The notes under the pieces: generated by a model
Told to the model about the DNA's origin: nothing
The model's database searches: none
The model's input: the letters and a program-made list of their open reading frames with translations, nothing else
From: Marinilabiliales bacterium
GTDB lineage: Bacteria > Bacteroidota > Bacteroidia > Bacteroidales > Prolixibacteraceae
DNA length: 35,139 nucleotides
Direction: 5' to 3'
Assembly: GCA_021286825.1 (NCBI GenBank)
Contig: JAJTBP010000005.1
Location: 1 to 35,139 of the forward strand
In this document: piece by piece, positions 1-7,569 of the stretch
Layout of the letters: every line of letters begins with the position of its first letter
Numbering within the stretch: the first letter of the stretch is position 1
Made by a program: the position numbers and the translations under genes

Positions 1-1293
1 GACGGGTGCATTGGAAAACATCATCTCACCGATCTGTTCGGGACGGTTGCGGAAATCCATTCGGGGGGATATGTCATCGTTGATGGAGAGCAAAAGCATT
101 TCCGACATCAGTTTTTTCACATCCTGCCAGATGGATTCCAGAACGGAGTCGTTGGTCACACCCGCTTCCACCAGCTCTCTTCCGAAAGTGGCGATACAAT
201 CCTGTTCCTGCCAGGCCTCTACCTCCTCTTTGGAGCGATAGGAAGAGGCATCTGAGGGGGAGTGACCACTGTAGCGATAGGTCAGGACCTCCAACAGGAC
301 GGGTCCCTTTTTCTCTTCCAGCAGCTGTTTCTTGCGCCGATAGGCATCGATGACGGCCAACGGATTGTAGCCATCCACCCTTTCGGCATGCATCTGGTCG
401 GGATTGACACCGGCGCCGATACGGGCCGCCATACCGTAGCCCATGGTCTCACCGGCTGTCTGACCGCCCATGCCATATTGGTTGTTCATGACGTTGAAGA
501 GGACGGGCAGTCCACCCTTCATCCCTTCTTCCCACAGTTGGGTGAATTGGTCCATGGCAGCGAAGGAGAGCCCTTCCCATACCGGACCGCAGGCCATCGA
601 GGCATCGCCGATGTTGGCTACCACGATACCCGGTTTTCTGTTCACCTTCTTGAACAAAGCCGCACCAACAGCGATGTCCCCACTGCCACCGACGATGGCA
701 TTGTTGGGGTAGACTCCAAAGGGCGTAAAAAAGGCATGCATGCTTCCACCCAGCCCTTTGTTAAATCCGGTTTCGCGGGCAAATATCTCTGCCAGCGTTC
801 CGTATATCAAAAATTTGCGTCCCAATTCCCTGACCGATCCCTGGAAGTCCTTTCCGACAATACCCAGGATTTCCCCGCCAAAGAATGAACGCATGATCTC
901 CATCAAATCTGCCTCCTCCAGTTTGTGAAGGGCACTCAGTCCCTTGGCGAGAATCTCACCATGGCTCCTGTGCGATCCGAAGATAAAGTCATCCACCGTT
1001 AGGGTGTAGGCCATTCCAACAGCCGAGGCTTCCTGCCCGATCGACAGGTGCGCCGGTCCGGGATGGTCATACCGGATACCACTGTACTCTCCCGTCGTTT
1101 TGATCAGGTTGAGCATGGTCTCAAATTCGCGGATCACCACCATGTCGTGGAAAATGCGAATCAGTTCCTCATCTGAGAAATGGGACCGCTCCTCCCGGAT
1201 GCTTTTGTTGTACTGGTTTACCGGGATGGGACGAAAGGTAATCTGACCGGCCTTTCGGGCCTCCATGGGATCAATAAACTGAATTTTAGGCAT
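1..1293 (-). CDS. 2-oxo acid dehydrogenase E1 component, alpha part (partial, runs off the left edge)
   Basis: Thiamine-diphosphate-dependent E1 of a pyruvate / branched-chain 2-oxo acid / acetoin-type dehydrogenase complex, which decarboxylates the 2-oxo acid and acylates the lipoyl group of E2. The 431 visible codons start with MPKIQF and the frame stays open to base 1. Visible E1-alpha signatures are GPAHLSIGQEA, GSHRSHGE, GGSMHAFF and a ThDP motif beginning GDAS and ending NNQYG. The reading passes the usual end of an E1-alpha without a stop, which fits the fused alpha/beta E1 (about 680 residues) common in Bacteroidales; the beta half would lie outside the window. About 40-45 extra residues sit between the HGE motif and GGSMH compared with standard E1-alpha. 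It is the last visible gene of the E2-E3-E1 operon, 96 bp after E3. The exact substrate cannot be told from sequence. Confidence 0.9.
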   Translation of the reverse strand, partial: MPKIQFIDPMEARKAGQITFRPIPVNQYNKSIREERSHFSDEELIRIFHDMVVIREFETMLNLIKTTGEYSGIRYDHPGPAHLSIGQEASAVGMAYTLTVDDFIFGSHRSHGEILAKGLSALHKLEEADLMEIMRSFFGGEILGIVGKDFQGSVRELGRKFLIYGTLAEIFARETGFNKGLGGSMHAFFTPFGVYPNNAIVGGSGDIAVGAALFKKVNRKPGIVVANIGDASMACGPVWEGLSFAAMDQFTQLWEEGMKGGLPVLFNVMNNQYGMGGQTAGETMGYGMAARIGAGVNPDQMHAERVDGYNPLAVIDAYRRKKQLLEEKKGPVLLEVLTYRYSGHSPSDASSYRSKEEVEAWQEQDCIATFGRELVEAGVTNDSVLESIWQDVKKLMSEMLLLSINDDISPRMDFRNRPEQIGEMMFSNAPV

Positions 1294-1389
1294 TTTGATG
1301 TTTTGTAATATGGATTGGATGGGATCCCGATTGACTGGGAAACGGCAGTTACGACGCCGCTGCCCAGACTTGATTGTTTAGCCTTGCAA

Positions 1390-2754
1390 TCAGAATCCGA
1401 AAACTGTCTCCTTGAAGATCTCAGACACAGTGGGATGCGGGAAGACTACCTCTTCCATTTCCTTCAGTGTCATTTCCATTTCGATGGCCATACAGGCACC
1501 GTAAATCATCTCGCTGGAAGGATTTCCCAGCATGTGGACGCCAAGTACCTCGCCGTATTTTTCACCGACAACGACCTTGCACAAACCGCTTCCGCCTTCA
1601 TTTTCGGCTACAAAACGGCCCGCATAGGCCATGGGTAATTTGACGACCCGTACCGGAATGTTTTTCTCTTTGGCTTTCTCTTCGGTGAGTCCAACCCCCG
1701 AAAACTCCGGATTGGTGTAGACGACACCGGGTATCGCATTGTAACGCATGTGGTCGTTTCTTCCGGCCAGGTTGTTGACCACCACCTCACCCTCGCGGCT
1801 GGCGGTATGGGCCAAGAGGGAAAACCCTGTGACATCGCCGGCAGCAAAGACGTTGGGAACATTGGTACGCATTTTTTCATCCACCCGGATTCCGCCTCTG
1901 TCGAGTTCGACACCCAGATTTTCGAGTCCGAATCCGGTGGTAACCGGCTTACGACCCACACTCACGAGCACTTTATCCCCTGTGACAGATTCCTTTTTCC
2001 CCTCCTTCTCGAAAATGACTTCGGTTCCATGCACCTCGGTGACTTTGGAGGCCAGGTGGAAAGTAACCCCTTTCTTGGCGTAGATTTGACGCATCATGGC
2101 ACTCATCTCCCGATCCATTCCGGTCAGGATCTCGTCCAGCATCTCAATGACGGTCACTTTGGTTCCCAGTGAATTGAAGAGGCTGGCAAACTCCATGCCA
2201 ATGACACCACCCCCGATGATGACGAGGGAAGCAGGCGTCTCCTGCAGTTTTAGTATCTCACGATTGGTCAGGATCTGATCACCGGGCGTTGCCAGTCCGG
2301 GAATTGGAGGCACGAAGGCTTCGGATCCCGTGCAGATCAGCAGATTGGTGGCAAGGATCTCCTCATCACCCGCTTTGATGGCAATGCCGTTCGAAGATTT
2401 TCCGGTGATATAGGCAGCCGTCTTCAGCACGTCGACATGGTTTTCCTTCATCTTGAGGCCCACACCGCCGACCAGTTTCTTGACAACCTTCTCTTTTCTG
2501 GACATCATCTTGCCGAAATCGAAGGAGACCTCTTTTGCTTCAATGCCGTATTTGGAACCGCCCACCGCATTGTCATACAATTTGGCACTGTACAACAAGG
2601 TCTTGGTTGGGATGCAACCTTCATTCAGACAGACTCCTCCCAAATCACCCTTTTCGATCAGAACGACCTTTATTCCTTTGTGACCGGCACGTTCTGCAGC
2701 CACATAACCGGCAGGTCCTCCGCCGATGATGGCCAGATCATAGTTTTTGCTCAT
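1390..2754 (-). CDS. lpdA: dihydrolipoyl dehydrogenase (E3)
   Basis: FAD-dependent disulfide oxidoreductase that reoxidises the dihydrolipoyl group of the E2 subunit and reduces NAD+. At 454 residues it has family length. It shows the N-terminal FAD motif GGGPAGYVAA, the redox-active disulfide in GGVCLNEGCIPTK, the NAD-binding motif GGGVIGMEFAS, the second FAD contact AGDVTG, and the C-terminal dimer-interface HPTVSE that supplies the catalytic His-Glu pair. The ATG lies 17 bp after the E2 stop, so the two are probably co-transcribed. Function is assigned with high certainty; whether it also serves other complexes cannot be seen. Confidence 0.96.
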   Translation of the reverse strand: MSKNYDLAIIGGGPAGYVAAERAGHKGIKVVLIEKGDLGGVCLNEGCIPTKTLLYSAKLYDNAVGGSKYGIEAKEVSFDFGKMMSRKEKVVKKLVGGVGLKMKENHVDVLKTAAYITGKSSNGIAIKAGDEEILATNLLICTGSEAFVPPIPGLATPGDQILTNREILKLQETPASLVIIGGGVIGMEFASLFNSLGTKVTVIEMLDEILTGMDREMSAMMRQIYAKKGVTFHLASKVTEVHGTEVIFEKEGKKESVTGDKVLVSVGRKPVTTGFGLENLGVELDRGGIRVDEKMRTNVPNVFAAGDVTGFSLLAHTASREGEVVVNNLAGRNDHMRYNAIPGVVYTNPEFSGVGLTEEKAKEKNIPVRVVKLPMAYAGRFVAENEGGSGLCKVVVGEKYGEVLGVHMLGNPSSEMIYGACMAIEMEMTLKEMEEVVFPHPTVSEIFKETVFGF

Positions 2755-2771
2755 GGTTTTTCGCTTAAATG

Positions 2772-4121
2772 TTAAAGTTCAATGGTTAAGTTTTCGATTT
2801 CCGTGGCAATTTGTTTCAAAAATCGGGTAGCTTCGCCACCATCGAGTGCCTGGTGGTTGTAGGTGAGGCTCAATCCCAGGTGCGGAACAAAGGCATAGAC
2901 CCCGTCGCCGATCTCTTTGGGCCTTGGGATGATGGCATTCACTCCCAAAATGGCAGATTGCGGAAGGTTGATCACAGGGGTGAACATTTCCACTCCGTAG
3001 TTGCCAAGATTGGAGATGGTGAAGGTGGCTGCCTCGGAAGAGAGGAGGTCTGGATTGATGCTTCCGTTCCTGCAGGCGCCGGCAATTTCCCGCATTTGGT
3101 TGGAGAGTCCCTGGATCGAAAGGTCATCGGCGTTGCGAATCACCGGGACCATCAGGCCACGATCGGTATCCACGGCCAACCCCAAATGAACTTTCTTGAA
3201 ATATTTCATGGAATCCCCCAGAAAATGGCTGTTGGCCTGGGGATATTGTTTCAGTGCCTTGATGACGGCAAAACAGATCAGATCGTTGAGGGTGATGTTG
3301 GTGGGATAGCCCTCCTCTACCGCTTTCTTGACCATCTTACGCAATTGTGACAATCGTCGGGCATCGGCAGAGAGGTGATGCGTCAACTGGGCAGAATTCT
3401 GCAAGGATTGGTGCATGGCCTTGGCAATCAGCTTCCTTATATTGGAAAGCTTCTTGATCTCATATTCTGCTGAGGCGGCTACCGGTGCGGCCACGGATGC
3501 GGCAATCGGCCGATCCAAATCCCGCGAGGTAATGGTGCCTGCCAGTCCGCTGCCTTCACATCCCGAACAGAGTTGTTCTTCATCGGCCCTTTTGCGGGCA
3601 AGGGGCGTCACACGGGGATGACCGGCCAGATAAGCCACAACATCCCTTTCGATGATTCGGCCATTGGGACCACTTCCAGCGATCGCATGAAGATCAGCAC
3701 CCCTTGCGTTCGCCAGCTTCTTCGCCCTGGGAGAGACAAAAATTTCTCCCTGCCCTTCCTGCTTGTCATTTGCGGCCACGGGCATCGTAACCTTTTCACC
3801 GACAGCTGACCCTACCCCCTCCTTCTCCTGCACAGGTGCGGGACTGACAACCGGTGTTGCGGCCGAAGGGGTAACCACTTCCCCCTCCGCTCCAATGAGG
3901 CAAACCTCCTGCAGCACAGGAACTTCATCTCCTGGTTCAAAATGGAAAGCCAGAATCACACCATCCACCGGGGCAAATTCTTCGAAGGAGGCTTTGTCCG
4001 TCTCATACGCAAAGAGCAGTTCCCCTTTGGCAACCCGCTCACCCACACGTTTGGGTATTTCGGTCAGAATACAACTTTCAACGGATTGCCCCTGCTTGGG
4101 CATGATCACTAAAGTAGCCAT
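2772..4121 (-). CDS. dihydrolipoamide acyltransferase (E2) with lipoyl domain and two E3-binding-like segments
   Basis: Core acyltransferase of the 2-oxo acid dehydrogenase complex. The start MATLVIMP at 4121 is preferred over an upstream ATG at 4166 because the lipoyl domain begins there and a -7 promoter box lies between the two. Domain order over 449 residues: lipoyl domain 1-80 with the lipoylated lysine in ETDKASF (K43); an Ala/Pro/Val linker; a peripheral subunit-binding domain at about 128-165 (SPRAKKLA, GSGPNGRIIERDV); a second similar segment at about 171-204 (TPLARKRA, GSGLAGTITSRDL) carrying a CSGC insert; and the catalytic domain 220-449 with the HxxxDG motif NHQALDGG (H423, D427). 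Two subunit-binding-like segments with one lipoyl domain is a less common layout. It is the first gene of the operon and is divergent from a GntR regulator. Confidence 0.93.
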   Translation of the reverse strand: MATLVIMPKQGQSVESCILTEIPKRVGERVAKGELLFAYETDKASFEEFAPVDGVILAFHFEPGDEVPVLQEVCLIGAEGEVVTPSAATPVVSPAPVQEKEGVGSAVGEKVTMPVAANDKQEGQGEIFVSPRAKKLANARGADLHAIAGSGPNGRIIERDVVAYLAGHPRVTPLARKRADEEQLCSGCEGSGLAGTITSRDLDRPIAASVAAPVAASAEYEIKKLSNIRKLIAKAMHQSLQNSAQLTHHLSADARRLSQLRKMVKKAVEEGYPTNITLNDLICFAVIKALKQYPQANSHFLGDSMKYFKKVHLGLAVDTDRGLMVPVIRNADDLSIQGLSNQMREIAGACRNGSINPDLLSSEAATFTISNLGNYGVEMFTPVINLPQSAILGVNAIIPRPKEIGDGVYAFVPHLGLSLTYNHQALDGGEATRFLKQIATEIENLTIEL

Positions 4122-4135
4122 ATAGGTATTTTTTG

Positions 4136-4143
4136 CAAAAATA
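4136..4143 (-). promoter_or_regulatory. -7 promoter box of the E2-E3-E1 operon
   Basis: Read on the minus strand the box is TATTTTTG, matching the Bacteroidota -7 consensus TAnnTTTG. A TTG lies about 20 bp upstream (4164-4166). The box is about 15 bp before the E2 ATG, which implies a very short leader. Confidence 0.55.
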
Positions 4144-4152
4144 GAAAACAGA

Positions 4153-4168
4153 ACTTGTAAACACAAGT
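4153..4168. promoter_or_regulatory. perfect inverted repeat, candidate GntR operator
   Basis: ACTTGT-AAAC-ACAAGT is a perfect 6-bp-arm palindrome. It overlaps the -33 position of the E2 promoter in the divergent intergenic region shared with the gntR-type gene. Its centre (GTAAACAC) is one base away from the GTnTAnAC half-consensus known for HutC-subfamily GntR proteins. A similar word (GTATTTAC, 4254-4261) lies just upstream of the regulator's own -7 box. Binding is inferred. Confidence 0.45.
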
Positions 4169-4281
4169 AATCAACACATAAAATAACAAATTGTCTATAT
4201 TATTACTTATTATATTCATTATCAATCAAATAAAAATTTTCAATTTTTTTCTTGTATTTACATTTACATAAAATTTTGCAT

Positions 4282-4289
4282 TATATTTG
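4282..4289 (+). promoter_or_regulatory. -7 promoter box of the GntR-family regulator
   Basis: TATATTTG is an exact match to TAnnTTTG. No good TTTG is present at the expected -33 distance; a TTTA lies 21 bp upstream. The box overlaps the TTG codon that would give the longest reading frame, so translation should start downstream, at the GTG at 4320. Confidence 0.55.
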
Positions 4290-4319
4290 TGGTTTGCACC
4301 CCTCTATCCGATCCGACCC

Positions 4320-5054
4320 GTGAATCAGCGAAAAGAAGCATCATACAACAGGGAGATACCCCGGCACATCCGGGTGTATGAGGTTGTGAGACAGCACATC
4401 AGTGGTGGTGTTTACAGTCCGGGGGATCTTTTGCCCTCAGAGAACGAGCTTTGCCAGTTGCACAAGGTGACCCGGCCCACCGTCCGGAAGGCGCTCGACC
4501 GTCTGGCAAACGAAGGGTTTATCGTGCGTCATCAGGGAAAAGGGAGCATTGTCAAGGGGGTGCCAAAAGGGGTGGGCATTCTGGCCATTCAAGGGACAAC
4601 CTCAGCGGTTGGCAAGGAAAAATTGCTGACGCGCATCATCACAGGGCCCGAAATCCGTTCCTGGACGGAGGCTTTTTCCTTTCCACTCTCCAAGGTGGAG
4701 CAGGAATCGGGATGTCTTTATCTGGAAAGGCTCCGCATTGTAGACAACAAGCCGGTATTTTTTGATGTGACGATGATTCCCAACATCAACATGCCGCGCT
4801 TCACCTCCAGAAACCTGGAAAACAAATCGCTGTTCGACGTTTTGAGGAAAAATTACCGATTGGAAGTCAAAGGGGGAGAACAACGCATCCTGGCCATCAC
4901 GGCTGATGAGCGTTTGATGCATTTCTTCGGAGTACCGGCAGGCCATCCCGTCGTCCAGCTCAACAGAAGGATTGAGACCAACCGACCCGGCTTTTTCCTT
5001 TACAGCCAAGTCTTCTGCAACACCGACGAATTCGTCCTGAGTGGCAATTTCTGA
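4320..5054 (+). CDS. GntR-family transcriptional regulator with UTRA domain (HutC/FarR subfamily)
   Basis: DNA-binding regulator of 244 residues. The N-terminal winged helix-turn-helix is clear: PRHIRVYEVVRQHI, then PGDLLPSENELCQ, then TRPTVRKALDRLANEGFI and the wing RHQGKGSIV. The C-terminal about 150 residues resemble a UTRA ligand-binding domain, including FFDVTMIPN and the end FFLYSQVFCNTDEFVLSG. There is no in-frame ATG near the helix-turn-helix. The longest frame begins with a TTG inside the promoter box, so the GTG at 4320 is chosen (inference). The gene is divergent from the 2-oxo acid dehydrogenase operon, and an inverted repeat over that operon's promoter makes it the likely target. 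The ligand is unknown. Confidence 0.9.
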   Translation: MNQRKEASYNREIPRHIRVYEVVRQHISGGVYSPGDLLPSENELCQLHKVTRPTVRKALDRLANEGFIVRHQGKGSIVKGVPKGVGILAIQGTTSAVGKEKLLTRIITGPEIRSWTEAFSFPLSKVEQESGCLYLERLRIVDNKPVFFDVTMIPNINMPRFTSRNLENKSLFDVLRKNYRLEVKGGEQRILAITADERLMHFFGVPAGHPVVQLNRRIETNRPGFFLYSQVFCNTDEFVLSGNF

Positions 5055-5078
5055 CCCATCCCAGGGTGGTTTCGACGG

Positions 5079-5543
5079 TCAATCCTTGAGTTCGAAGATG
5101 GCCTCGATTTCAACGGCACAGTTCATGGGTAGTCCGGCCACACCAAAGGCGCTTCTGGCTCCCACTCCCTTATCCGGACCAAAGACTTCGGCCATCAATT
5201 CGCTACATCCGTTGATGACATAGGGATGTTTGTCGAATCCCGGTGCTGCATTGACCATCCCGAAGATCTTGACAACCCGCGAAATGCCATTCAGTGAGCC
5301 CAATTCGTTGCGCAGCGTCGCCAGGATGGCTTTCCCAACGGCTCTGGCCGCTTCCTTGCCCTCCTCAAGGGTCAGCTCCTCGCCTACGCGGCCGATGACC
5401 AGATTCCCATCGGGTCCGGTTGGAAGATGTCCCGACAGAAATGCAAGATTTCCGGTGATGACCAAGGGTTTGTACAACCCCTTCGGTGCTGAAACCGGTG
5501 GAAGGTTCAGCTGTAAATCGTTTAATCTTTTGTCAAAATCCAT
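5079..5543 (-). CDS. RidA/YjgF-family protein
   Basis: Small protein of the Rid superfamily, whose characterised members hydrolyse reactive enamine/imine intermediates released by PLP enzymes. It has 154 residues. The typical motifs are LAFLSGHLP near the N-terminus, AARAVGKAILATL in the middle, and a C-terminal GARSAFGVAGLP followed by VEIEAIFE. The arginine in GARSA corresponds to the conserved carboxylate-binding Arg. The spacing looks like the RidA-related subgroup with GVAGLP rather than canonical RidA. The start at 5543 (MDFDKRL) is preferred because a -7 box lies at 5569-5576, downstream of the longer frame's ATG at 5579. It converges with the gntR gene across a 24-bp gap. Confidence 0.9.
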   Translation of the reverse strand: MDFDKRLNDLQLNLPPVSAPKGLYKPLVITGNLAFLSGHLPTGPDGNLVIGRVGEELTLEEGKEAARAVGKAILATLRNELGSLNGISRVVKIFGMVNAAPGFDKHPYVINGCSELMAEVFGPDKGVGARSAFGVAGLPMNCAVEIEAIFELKD

Positions 5544-5568
5544 GGCAATTGCATCAATCGTTTGACAA

Positions 5569-5576
5569 CAAAGGTA
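5569..5576 (-). promoter_or_regulatory. -7 promoter box of the RidA-family gene
   Basis: The minus strand reads TACCTTTG, an exact TAnnTTTG match, giving a leader of about 20 nt before the ATG at 5543. No TTTG is present 19 bp upstream. Confidence 0.5.
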
Positions 5577-5597
5577 CAAAAGTAACCGGTTTTTTTA

Positions 5598-5712
5598 CCG
5601 CATCCGCGGATCGGTGACGCAAAATAGCTACATCTGCCGACAATTGAATCCCCTCAGGCGGATGAACCATGGCAAGCAGCAGACCAGCAGGCCCGTCGAT
5701 CCGCGGAAGCGG
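5598..5712. repeat. long inverted repeat between PAP2 and RidA genes
   Basis: Arms CCGCATCCGCGGATCG (5598-5613) and CGATCCGCGGAAGCGG (5697-5712) are inverted copies with 15 of 16 bases matching. They are separated by 83 bp with no recognisable gene. Each arm contains the palindrome TCCGCGGA. The element lies just 3' of the PAP2 stop. It could be part of the operon's 3' end, but no U-tract follows on either strand. Confidence 0.6.
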
Positions 5713-5725
5713 AAAAAAAGAACGG

Positions 5726-6412
5726 TCAGAGCAGATTGTTTTGCTGGAGCAGGTAAACAGATGAAAAGGTAAAGAAAATGACCACGGAGGCGGCAATCAG
5801 AATGGCCTCCAGCTCCCTGTGGGTGAGTTTGTTTCGCTGGAAAGGATGAACCGGAAAGATTTTATCCTCCAGATAGACCAACAATTGAAAGATGCCAAAT
5901 CCCACCAATGAACCCAGCAACATGCCTCCGAGAATATCTCCGGGGTAATGGACTCCAAGGTAAACGCGGGTGGAAGCGATCAACAAGGCCCAGGGAAAGA
6001 TGAAGAAGGCGTATCGTTTGCTGCGAAAAAGCAGGGCCGAAAAAGTGGCAAAAGAGAAGGCATTGGCGGCATGGGCTGAGACGAAGCCGTAGAGACCTCC
6101 CTTCTCAAAAAAAATGTACGCCAGCGGTGCAACGGTGGGATCGTTGGAGGGTCGCAACCGCATCACCGAGTGTTTGATAAGTCCGGAAATCTGGTCGGCC
6201 AACAGGATGATCAACACCAGGGAAAGGATGACAGGGATGGATTTCTTGCCATATTTCCGGATGATGACCACCAGTACGACTCCGTAAAAGACGATCCAGG
6301 TGGAGGTGAGTGTAAAGAGTGTCATCACATAGTCCATCAGGTGGTTGTGATGACTGTTCAGGGAGAGGAACAAGGATTTGTCCCAGTCGGCAAGTGTCTG
6401 AACGAGACCCAT
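5726..6412 (-). CDS. PAP2-superfamily membrane phosphatase
   Basis: Integral membrane phosphatase of the PAP2/phosphatidic-acid phosphatase family, acting on lipid phosphates or undecaprenyl pyrophosphate at the membrane. It has 228 residues and about five to six hydrophobic segments. The three active-site motifs are visible: KHSVMRLRP (Kx6RP); FVSAHAANAF, where the usual PSGH is replaced by VSAH; and TRVYLGVHYPGD (Rx5Hx3D). The catalytic His and Asp are therefore present. The start is 7 bp after the obg stop, so the two genes are probably one transcript. Undecaprenyl-PP recycling is a reasonable guess, but the substrate cannot be told. Confidence 0.9.
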   Translation of the reverse strand: MGLVQTLADWDKSLFLSLNSHHNHLMDYVMTLFTLTSTWIVFYGVVLVVIIRKYGKKSIPVILSLVLIILLADQISGLIKHSVMRLRPSNDPTVAPLAYIFFEKGGLYGFVSAHAANAFSFATFSALLFRSKRYAFFIFPWALLIASTRVYLGVHYPGDILGGMLLGSLVGFGIFQLLVYLEDKIFPVHPFQRNKLTHRELEAILIAASVVIFFTFSSVYLLQQNNLL

Positions 6413-6419
6413 GGCAATA

Positions 6420-7409
6420 TCAGGCGTTTAGTAGTTTCCAGATTTCATCCTTGAGCTTTACGATCCCCAACCCCGTCACCGAAGAGATAAAGGCGTGGGG
6501 AATGCCCTTGAATTCTTTGCTGATTTCCTTCATCAGCACCTCGTCGAGCATATCGGCCTTCGATAGGGCAACAAACCGCTTTTTGTCGAGCAGTTCCGGA
6601 TTGAACATATCCAGCTCATGCAGCAGGATATTGAATTCCTCCCGGTGGTTTTTGCTGTCGGCCGGTATCAAAAAGAGCAAAATGGAATTCCGTTCAATGT
6701 GGCGAAGGAACCGGAGTCCGAGCCCCCTACCCTCGTGGGCCCCCTCGATGATCCCGGGAATGTCGGCCATCACGAAAGATTGGCTGTCGCGGTGAGCGAC
6801 CATGCCCAGATTGGGGGTAAGTGTGGTAAAGGGATAATCACCGATCTCCGGTTTTGCCGCAGAGACGACGGAGAGCAGTGTGGACTTTCCTGCATTGGGA
6901 AATCCTACCAGCCCCACATCGGCCAAAATTTTCAACTCGAGGATTTTCCAGCCCTCCTCTTCCGGTTCGCCAGGCTGGGCAAACTTGGGCGCTTGCAAGG
7001 TGGGAGACTTGAAATTGAAATTCCCCAGTCCGCCCCTGCCGCCGCGCGCCAGAATCCGTGTCTGATCCTGTTCGGTAATCTCGAAAAGAATCTCACCGGT
7101 TTCGGCATCCCGGGCCACTGTTCCCAGCGGAACATCCAGATAAATGTCTTCTCCGTCCTTTCCATGACTCCTCGAGGGACCGCCACATTCGCCGGGTTCG
7201 GCAAAGACGTGCTTTCTGTATTTCAGATGGAGTAAGGTCCACATCTGGGCATTGCCCCGCAGGATGATGTGACCTCCGCGGCCACCATCACCCCCGTCCG
7301 GACCACCCTTGGGGGCAAATTTCTCCCGGCGAAAGTGCCTGGAACCTGCCCCTCCATGGCCTGAACGGCACATGATCTTCACATAATCAACAAAATTCGT
7401 ATCCGCCAT
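6420..7409 (-). CDS. obgE: Obg family GTPase (ribosome assembly)
   Basis: Essential GTPase that binds the 50S subunit and links ribosome maturation to growth. It has 329 residues: an N-terminal glycine-rich Obg fold (about 1-158, with [12 protein letters not shown] and [10 protein letters not shown]) followed by a G domain. The G motifs are GFPNAGKST (G1), [16 protein letters not shown] (G3 and following), SKAD in place of NKxD (G4) and SSVTG (G5). No C-terminal OCT extension is present, as is usual in Bacteroidota. The start [10 protein letters not shown] is supported by a -7 box 21-28 bp upstream. It is divergent from an acyl-ACP thioesterase and followed by the PAP2 gene. Confidence 0.97.
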   Translation of the reverse strand: MADTNFVDYVKIMCRSGHGGAGSRHFRREKFAPKGGPDGGDGGRGGHIILRGNAQMWTLLHLKYRKHVFAEPGECGGPSRSHGKDGEDIYLDVPLGTVARDAETGEILFEITEQDQTRILARGGRGGLGNFNFKSPTLQAPKFAQPGEPEEEGWKILELKILADVGLVGFPNAGKSTLLSVVSAAKPEIGDYPFTTLTPNLGMVAHRDSQSFVMADIPGIIEGAHEGRGLGLRFLRHIERNSILLFLIPADSKNHREEFNILLHELDMFNPELLDKKRFVALSKADMLDEVLMKEISKEFKGIPHAFISSVTGLGIVKLKDEIWKLLNA

Positions 7410-7429
7410 AACTCCATTTACAGTTGCCG

Positions 7430-7437
7430 CAAAGGTA
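7430..7437 (-). promoter_or_regulatory. -7 promoter box of obgE
   Basis: The minus strand reads TACCTTTG, matching TAnnTTTG, with a predicted leader of about 15 nt before the obgE ATG. It is back-to-back with the thioesterase promoter. Confidence 0.5.
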
Positions 7438-7481
7438 CATACAATCCCGCATTAACGGAAATGACACAAGTTAGTCAATTT

Positions 7482-7512
7482 TTTGCTCCGCAGAAAGGAA
7501 TCCCTACCTTTG
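7482..7512 (+). promoter_or_regulatory. Bacteroidota-type promoter of the acyl-ACP thioesterase
   Basis: TTTG (7482-7485), a 19-bp spacer, then TACCTTTG (7505-7512) is a full match to the -33/-7 consensus. It covers the ATG of the longest frame (7483), which therefore cannot be the translation start. Confidence 0.7.
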
Positions 7513-7569
7513 CTGATGCACTCCTTCACGCTTGCTGCGGAAGGAGAAATCACCGAACAGCGTAATTGG

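Noticed and set aside
262-888. 208-codon plus-strand frame opposite the E1 gene
   Set aside because: It is antisense to an open, motif-rich E1 frame and has no own family features.
5554-5796. 80-codon minus-strand frame over the PAP2 end and the intergenic region
   Set aside because: It overlaps the PAP2 gene in another frame and the RidA promoter, and has no recognisable family or signal.
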